Source: Oscillospiraceae bacterium
Lineage (GTDB): Bacteria; Bacillota; Clostridia; Oscillospirales; Ruminococcaceae
DNA: 18,917 nucleotides
Direction: 5' to 3'
NCBI GenBank assembly: GCA_016297165.1
Contig: JAEDHF010000018.1
Location: 1-18,917, forward strand
Part shown: piece by piece, positions 15,599 to 18,917 of the stretch
Numbering within the stretch: the stretch's first letter is position 1
How the letters are laid out: each line of letters begins with the position of its first letter
The notes under the pieces: model-generated
The model's database searches: none
What the model saw: only the letters and a program-made list of their open reading frames with translations
What the model was told of the DNA's origin: nothing
Position numbers and translations under genes: made by a program

Positions 15599-16381
15599 AT
15601 GTTTCCCGGCTTTGATTTGTTCGGAAAATTTATTAGCAGCTATACCTTAGCGGCGCTTTCAGGCGTTTTTGCCGCAGGTATTTTTGCTATACTGAAATAT
15701 AAAAAGCGGACGGGGAATTCTTACCCAATGCTTATAACGTTACTTTTTTCCTCGATAGGGGTAGGTGTCGGCGGCTCCCTTCTTTATGGAATTACCAATA
15801 TAAGATACTGGCAATATATCTTTTCCTTTGATACCTTTGAGGAGCTTATAAATAATATTGCCTACGTTTTCGGTGGCTCGGTGTTCTACGGCGGGCTTAT
15901 CGGCGGAATTATCGCAGGAATGATAACCATTAAGGTGAAAAAGTATCCTGCCGCTGATATAACCGACTGTGCCGCGCCTACCGTAGCGCTTTTCCATACC
16001 TTCGGGCGTGTAGGCTGTTTTCTCGGTGGCTGCTGTTATGGGGTAGAAAGCGATTTCGGCTTTATTTATCATAACGCTCTTATAGAATCCGCCAACGGGG
16101 TAAGACGTTTTCCCGTTCAGCTTTTTGAGGCAGGCTTTGAGCTTATTCTCTTTATTGTATTATGGCGGCTCCTTGAGGCTAAGCGGCTGAAGGGCAGGCT
16201 GTTCCTTCTATATCTTCTCATATATCCCGTAGGCAGGTTTATTCTCGAATTTTTCAGAGGAGACGAGTACAGAGGCTTTATTTTCGGGCTTTCTACCTCG
16301 CAGTTTATCAGTGTTCTGCTATTTTCGGCGGCAGGCGTGGGGCTTATACTGAGCTATATGAGGGAAAAGAAAAGAGAGTGA
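15599..16381 (+). CDS. Lgt-like (prolipoprotein diacylglyceryl transferase family) membrane protein
   Basis: This 260-residue protein has about seven membrane segments and the Lgt fold signature. FYGGLIGG is at 96-103, HTFGRVGCFLGGCCYG at 133-148, RRFPVQLFEA at 169-178 and GRFILEFFRGDE at 212-223. True Lgt attaches diacylglycerol from phosphatidylglycerol to the lipobox Cys at the outer face of the membrane. In this protein the region that reads GRIGNFINGELWG in E. coli has Cys140 for Asn and a Cys145-Cys146 pair in place of the Glu region. It is therefore safer to call it a family member, perhaps a paralogue. AGGAGG lies 8 nt before ATG, just behind a terminator. The lipoprotein at 4728-5354 is an example of a possible type of substrate. 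Confidence 0.8.
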   Translation: MFPGFDLFGKFISSYTLAALSGVFAAGIFAILKYKKRTGNSYPMLITLLFSSIGVGVGGSLLYGITNIRYWQYIFSFDTFEELINNIAYVFGGSVFYGGLIGGIIAGMITIKVKKYPAADITDCAAPTVALFHTFGRVGCFLGGCCYGVESDFGFIYHNALIESANGVRRFPVQLFEAGFELILFIVLWRLLEAKRLKGRLFLLYLLIYPVGRFILEFFRGDEYRGFIFGLSTSQFISVLLFSAAGVGLILSYMREKKRE

Positions 16382-16447
16382 GAAAGGTTGTCTTATAATC
16401 ACAGAAGGGGTAATTTCCGCAGGACAGCCCTAAGCTTACCAAAGGAA

Positions 16448-16485
16448 AAAGCGACAGCACACCGAAAATCGGGCGCTGTCGCTTT
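16448..16485. terminator. terminator-like hairpin after the Lgt-like gene
   Basis: AAAGCGACAGC (16448-16458) and GCTGTCGCTTT (16475-16485) form a perfect 11-bp stem around a 16-nt loop. On the plus strand it ends in TTTATTGTT; on minus it ends in TTTTTCCTTT. It may stop transcription from both sides. Confidence 0.65.
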
Positions 16486-16504
16486 ATTGTTAGCCTTCTT
16501 ATTT

Positions 16505-16588
16505 GTGTAACAAAGAGGCACCTGCCGGGAGGGATTCGACGGCTTACGCCTAACCCTGGGGGTTCGACTGTCCTTGGCGTGTAACAAA
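16505..16588. repeat. direct repeat pair enclosing two inverted tRNA-3'-end-like segments
   Basis: GTGTAACAAA occurs at 16505-16514 and 16579-16588, exactly 74 nt apart, and a third near-copy, GCGTAACAAA, is at 16799. Between the first two lie two segments resembling the T-arm and acceptor 3' end of the neighbouring tRNA-Arg. GGCACCTGCCGGGAGGGATTCGA begins near 16517; apart from an extra CT and one change it follows the plus-strand image of the tRNA 3' end. GGGGGTTCGA, then TGGCGTG (about 16558-16581), follows the tRNA in its own sense. The two face each other as an imperfect inverted repeat. It looks like a tRNA-derived or attachment-site-like element. No integrase is nearby. Confidence 0.5.
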
Positions 16589-16624
16589 AAAATCACCTTC
16601 CCCACATAGTGGGAAAGATGATTT
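16586..16624 (-). terminator. intrinsic terminator of tRNA-Arg
   Basis: On the minus strand, downstream of the tRNA, AAATCA/TGATTT, CTT/AAG and CCCAC/GTGGG (16590-16624) form a hairpin with two mismatches and a small loop. A run of T follows, read from A at 16592-16586. Confidence 0.85.
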
Positions 16625-16627
16625 ATT

Positions 16628-16704
16628 TGGCACGCCAGGAGGGATTCGAACCCCCGACCCTCTGGTTCGTAGCCAGATACTCTATCCAGCTGAGCTACTG
16701 GCGC
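16628..16704 (-). tRNA. tRNA-Arg (anticodon ACG)
   Basis: The minus strand folds into a complete 77-nt cloverleaf. Acceptor GCGCCAG pairs with CTGGCGT, with G1-U72 as a wobble. The D stem is GCTC/GAGT, the anticodon stem TCTGG/CCAGA encloses loop CTACGAA with anticodon ACG, a 5-nt variable loop follows, and the T arm is GGGGG-TTCGAAT-CCCTC. The discriminator G and an encoded CCA end the gene. ACG reads CGU, and after A34-to-inosine editing also CGC and CGA. It has its own promoter and terminator and is a single-gene unit. Confidence 0.97.
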
Positions 16705-16721
16705 TCAAAATTTACTAATTT

Positions 16722-16750
16722 ATTATATACCAAGTTCTGCTTTTTGTCAA
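16722..16750 (-). promoter_or_regulatory. consensus promoter of tRNA-Arg
   Basis: On the minus strand TTGACA (16745-16750), 17 nt and TATAAT (16722-16727) are a perfect consensus match. Initiation is expected about 10 nt before the tRNA. Confidence 0.88.
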
Positions 16751-16851
16751 GAGTTTTTTAACAGAAAATTTTCTCCGCCTTGATATATTCAATAAACAGC
16801 GTAACAAAGCCCCTTTCGGCTTTTATAAAACTTTTTTCAAAAAAATTCCAT

Positions 16852-16888
16852 TTTACCTATTGACAAAGTAGGTAAACTATGTTATAAT
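16852..16888 (+). promoter_or_regulatory. promoter with operator-like inverted repeat, sulfur operon
   Basis: TTGACA (16860-16865), 17 nt and TATAAT (16883-16888) form a perfect promoter. TTTACCTA (16852-16859) and TAGGTAAA (16869-16876) are perfect 8-bp arms around a 9-nt centre containing the -35 box. A weaker TACC-GAAGA-GGTA palindrome lies about 25 nt beyond the -10 box. A repressor bound here would block polymerase. The TACCTA...TAGGTA form recalls Rrf2-family (CymR/IscR-like) sites, which control cysteine genes in Firmicutes; that identity is an inference. Confidence 0.7.
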
Positions 16889-16938
16889 GACTACAACATA
16901 CCGAAGAGGTAGGAAAATACATATAAGGCGGTTATATT

Positions 16939-17001
16939 ATGAATAGTTTTGAGCGGCTCGTAAGAGCGAATTTCCGTTTCGGGCGAATGCGCCGATGTTG
17001 A
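16939..17001 (+). other. possible 20-codon leader open frame
   Basis: An ATG at 16939, about 9 nt after an AAGGCGG stretch, opens a frame that ends at TGA 16999-17001, with a Cys codon (TGT) just before the stop. It is inside the expected leader of the sulfhydrylase/cysK transcript. It could be a leader peptide or chance; a single Cys codon is weak evidence. Confidence 0.2.
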
Positions 17002-17068
17002 AGTTTAGCTTTACTGCCGAAAAATTATCGGCGTCCTTTATCAGGCTTAATGCCAAAGTAAGAATAAA

Positions 17069-17239
17069 GGCAATACCGCACAAAGATTGCGTGTGGATTG
17101 CGCCGTCAGATTTTTCGTCAGATTGTATAGAAATTTCGCAGGCATACTGGCGTATGTCAAGGAATTTCTGTGCAATATGACGGAAAAGATGCAAGCAAGG
17201 CACACGCAAAGCCCAAGGCGGTCTTTGTGCGGTGTTGCC
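17069..17239 (+). repeat. 171-nt nested palindrome (MITE-like or giant leader hairpin)
   Basis: The outer arms GGCAATACCGCACAAAGA (17069-17086) and TCTTTGTGCGGTGTTGCC (17222-17239) pair over 18 positions with one G-U. Further in, TTGCGTGTG (17087-17095) pairs with CACACGCAA (17201-17209), TTTTTCGTCA (17111-17120) with TGACGGAAAA (17178-17187), ATTG with CAAT, AGAAATT (17129-17135) with AATTTCT (17163-17169), and CATAC with GTATG around a TGGC loop. TAAA flanks both ends (17065-17068 and 17240-17243), which could be a small target duplication. Both non-Watson-Crick positions in the arms are G-U in plus-strand RNA, the sense of the metY transcript. Confidence 0.75.
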
Positions 17240-17287
17240 TAAAGTAATCAACATCACACATTCTATAAATGAAAGGAAATATTTATT

Positions 17288-18568
17288 ATGTCATACAGAT
17301 TTGAAACCTTACAGCTCCACGTTGGTCAGGAAACTCCCGACCCCGCTACCGATTCCCGTGCAGTTCCGATTTATCAGACAACCTCCTACGTTTTCCGCAA
17401 CTGCGAACACGCCGCAGCCCGTTTCGGACTTACCGACGCAGGCAACATCTACGGCAGACTTACCAACTCCACACAGGACGTACTTGAAAAGCGTATTGCA
17501 GCCTTAGAGGGCGGCGTTGCTGCTCTTGCCCTTGCTTCGGGCGCGGCGGCAATTACCTATACAGTAGAAGCCCTCGCCCAGAACGGCGGCCATATAGTAG
17601 CCCAGAAAACCATCTACGGCGGAAGCTATAACCTCCTCGCTCATACGCTCCCCAATTTCGGCATTACCGCAAGCTTCGTGAATATCCACGATTTAGCCGA
17701 GGTTGAGGCAGCTATAAAGCCCAACACAAGAGCAATCTACATAGAAACCCTCGGAAACCCCAACAGCGATATCCCCGATATCGACGCTCTCGCCGAGCTC
17801 GCTCATAAGCACGGGTTACCTCTTGTAGTGGATAATACCTTCGGTACTCCCTATCTTATCCGTCCTATCGAGCATGGCGCAGATATCGTAGTTCACTCCG
17901 CCACAAAGTTTATCGGCGGTCACGGAACAACCCTCGGCGGTATTATCGTTGACTCGGGTAAGTTCGACTGGGGAAAGAGCGGAAATTATCCCGCTATCGC
18001 CGCTCCCAATCCCAGCTATCACGGCGTTTCCTTTACTGCGGCGGCAGGTCCTGCGGCATTCGTTACATATATCAGGGCAATCCTGCTTCGTGATACGGGC
18101 GCTACAATTTCTCCCTTTAATGCATTCCTGCTTTTACAGGGCGTGGAGACCCTTTCTCTTCGTCTCGACAGACACGCAGAGAATACAAAGAAGGTGGTAG
18201 AATACCTTACGAAGCATCCTCTCGTAGAAAAGGTAAACCACCCCTCTCTCCCCGACCATCCCGACCACGCTTTATATCAGAAGTATTTCCCTAACGGCGG
18301 CGGCTCAATCTTTACCTTCGAGATTAAGGGCGGCGTTAAGGAGGCTCATACCTTTATCGATAACCTTAAGATTTTCTCTCTTCTTGCAAATGTTGCAGAC
18401 TCAAAATCCCTGGTAATTCATCCTGCAACCACAACTCACAGCCAGCTTTCCGAAGAGGAGCTTAAGGAGCAGGACATCAAGCCCAACACAATCCGTCTTT
18501 CTATCGGTACAGAGCATATCGACGATATTATCGCAGATTTCGAACAGGCATTCAATGCAGTCAAGTAA
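17288..18568 (+). CDS. metY: O-acetylhomoserine sulfhydrylase (PLP enzyme)
   Basis: This 426-residue Cys/Met-metabolism PLP enzyme should make homocysteine from O-acetyl-L-homoserine and sulfide. Visible blocks are FETLQLHVGQETPDPATDSRAVPIYQTTSY at the start (cited in part), YGRLTNST (55-62), ALASGAAAI, ETLGNPNSDIPDIDAL, VVDNTFGTPYLIRP and VVHSATKFIGGHGTTLGG with PLP Lys207. The C-terminal part reads FNAFLLLQGVETLSLRL and LVIHPATTTHSQL. The length, about 425, and the GHGTTLGG block favour O-acetylhomoserine sulfhydrylase over the shorter cystathionine enzymes. AAAGGAAA precedes the ATG. cysK follows after 12 nt, so direct sulfhydrylation to both homocysteine and cysteine is encoded together. 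Regulation is probably through the inverted repeat at 16852-16876. Confidence 0.93.
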   Translation: MSYRFETLQLHVGQETPDPATDSRAVPIYQTTSYVFRNCEHAAARFGLTDAGNIYGRLTNSTQDVLEKRIAALEGGVAALALASGAAAITYTVEALAQNGGHIVAQKTIYGGSYNLLAHTLPNFGITASFVNIHDLAEVEAAIKPNTRAIYIETLGNPNSDIPDIDALAELAHKHGLPLVVDNTFGTPYLIRPIEHGADIVVHSATKFIGGHGTTLGGIIVDSGKFDWGKSGNYPAIAAPNPSYHGVSFTAAAGPAAFVTYIRAILLRDTGATISPFNAFLLLQGVETLSLRLDRHAENTKKVVEYLTKHPLVEKVNHPSLPDHPDHALYQKYFPNGGGSIFTFEIKGGVKEAHTFIDNLKIFSLLANVADSKSLVIHPATTTHSQLSEEELKEQDIKPNTIRLSIGTEHIDDIIADFEQAFNAVK

Positions 18569-18580
18569 GGAGTGATTATT

Positions 18581-18917
18581 ATGGCAAAGATTTTTACATC
18601 GGCAGATCAGCTTATCGGAAGAACACCGCTTTTAGAGCTCACAAATATTGAAAAGAAGTTAGGACTTAAGGCGAAAATTCTCGCAAAGCTCGAATACTTC
18701 AATCCTGCAGGTTCCGTAAAGGACAGAGTAGCTAAGGCTATGATAGACGACGCAGAGGCAAGCGGAAAGCTTAAGCCCGATTCCGTAATAATCGAGCCTA
18801 CCTCGGGAAATACGGGTATAGGTCTTGCGGCTGTTGCAGCGGCAAGAGGCTATCGTATCATTATCGTAATGCCCGATACCATGTCCGTTGAGCGCAGACA
18901 GCTTATGAAGGCTTACG
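18581..18917 (+). CDS. cysK: cysteine synthase A, 5' part (runs off the window)
   Basis: Only the first 112 codons are present. ATG at 18581 follows TAAGGAG, which includes the metY stop. The product should make cysteine from O-acetylserine and sulfide with PLP. It reads LIGRTPLLELTN, then YFNPAGSVKDRVA with PLP Lys47, then EPTSGNTGIGLAAVAA (the substrate/phosphate loop) and MPDTMSVERRQLMKAY. MSVERR is characteristic of CysK rather than cystathionine beta-synthase. The frame is open to the end of the window, so truncation is due to the window edge. Confidence 0.95.
   Translation, partial: MAKIFTSADQLIGRTPLLELTNIEKKLGLKAKILAKLEYFNPAGSVKDRVAKAMIDDAEASGKLKPDSVIIEPTSGNTGIGLAAVAAARGYRIIIVMPDTMSVERRQLMKAY

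Larger units (their letters stand above)
16705..17287 (+). other. long gene-free stretch between tRNA-Arg and the sulfhydrylase gene
   Basis: This stretch of nearly 600 nt has no convincing gene. It holds the minus-strand tRNA promoter, a weak AAAGCC/GGCTTT hairpin (16806-16823), the plus-strand promoter with an overlapping inverted repeat, a possible 20-codon open frame at 16939-17001, and the 171-nt palindrome 17069-17239. An AAAGGAAA ribosome site serves the gene at 17288. The transcript leader would be about 390 nt. I saw no S-box, cobalamin or T-box motifs in it. Confidence 0.6.

Noticed and set aside
16519..16585. Possible tmRNA fragment, suggested by GGGATTCGACGG and GGGGGTTCGACT
   Set aside because: The two words recall tmRNA ends, but they are only about 30 nt apart, there is no tag frame, and their flanks match the neighbouring tRNA-Arg better.
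16399..16605. Open frame of 68 codons on the minus strand beside tRNA-Arg
   Set aside because: It runs through the terminator-like hairpin, the tRNA-like inverted segments and part of the tRNA terminator. It has no ribosome site and a composition typical of translated structured DNA.
16937..17257. Open frame of 106 codons on the minus strand, and a 61-codon frame on plus at 16995-17180
   Set aside because: Both lie across the large palindrome and the expected leader of the sulfhydrylase gene and lack ribosome sites. The symmetry of the DNA, not coding, explains them.
16895..17287. SAM, T-box or cobalamin riboswitch in the sulfur operon leader
   Set aside because: None of the conserved words of these classes was found; only the palindrome and a short open frame are seen.

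Overview
The window looks like chromosomal DNA of a gut-type Clostridia bacterium, most likely Oscillospiraceae/Ruminococcaceae. This placement is an inference. It rests on moderate G+C, strong Gram-positive ribosome binding sites, TTGACA/TATAAT promoters with 17-nt spacers, a T-box controlled trp operon, a glutamate/threonine-rich DUF4358-type lipoprotein, a cysteine-rich small-domain protein and DUF4190-type membrane proteins. The species cannot be fixed from the sequence alone.

Layout. (1) Positions 76-3382, minus strand: glgA (glycogen synthase), then an HD-domain protein, then gpsA. The 195-bp glgA/HD gap holds a strong hairpin and a 105-nt imperfect palindrome. (2) 3557-4627, plus strand: a promoter followed by a multi-pass membrane protein and a small hypothetical protein, ending at a terminator shared with the convergent lipoprotein gene (4728-5354, minus). 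(3) 5470-5730, minus: a cysteine-rich small protein, divergent from (4) an operon at 5876-8157: a free-standing FakA-C-terminal-like domain, then a Ktr/Trk potassium transporter (membrane subunit plus NAD-binding regulatory subunit), closed by a terminator. (5) 8240-15024: promoter, tryptophan-specific T-box leader and a complete, tightly packed trpEGDCFBA operon taking chorismate to tryptophan. (6) 15125-16485: a DUF4190-like protein with its own promoter and terminator, then an Lgt-like membrane protein. (7) 16505-16750, minus: tRNA-Arg(ACG) with a consensus promoter and a terminator, followed by an odd segment carrying two inverted tRNA-3'-end-like sequences. (8) 16852-18917, plus: a promoter overlapped by a perfect inverted repeat, a leader of about 390 nt containing a 171-nt nested palindrome, then an O-acetylhomoserine sulfhydrylase gene and the start of cysK, a sulfur-assimilation operon running off the window.

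Most of the genes are ordinary housekeeping functions. The parts that known genes do not explain are the intergenic structures: the two large palindromes (1807-1911 and 17069-17239), which share a core word and keep G-U pairs in the sense of the local transcript, and the tRNA-derived inverted element beside tRNA-Arg. I saw no CRISPR array, no transposase and no obvious defence system. Several enzymes carry family-motif deviations, listed in the findings: GpsA nucleotide loop, GlgA KxGGL, TrpA Asp60 and the Lgt signature.
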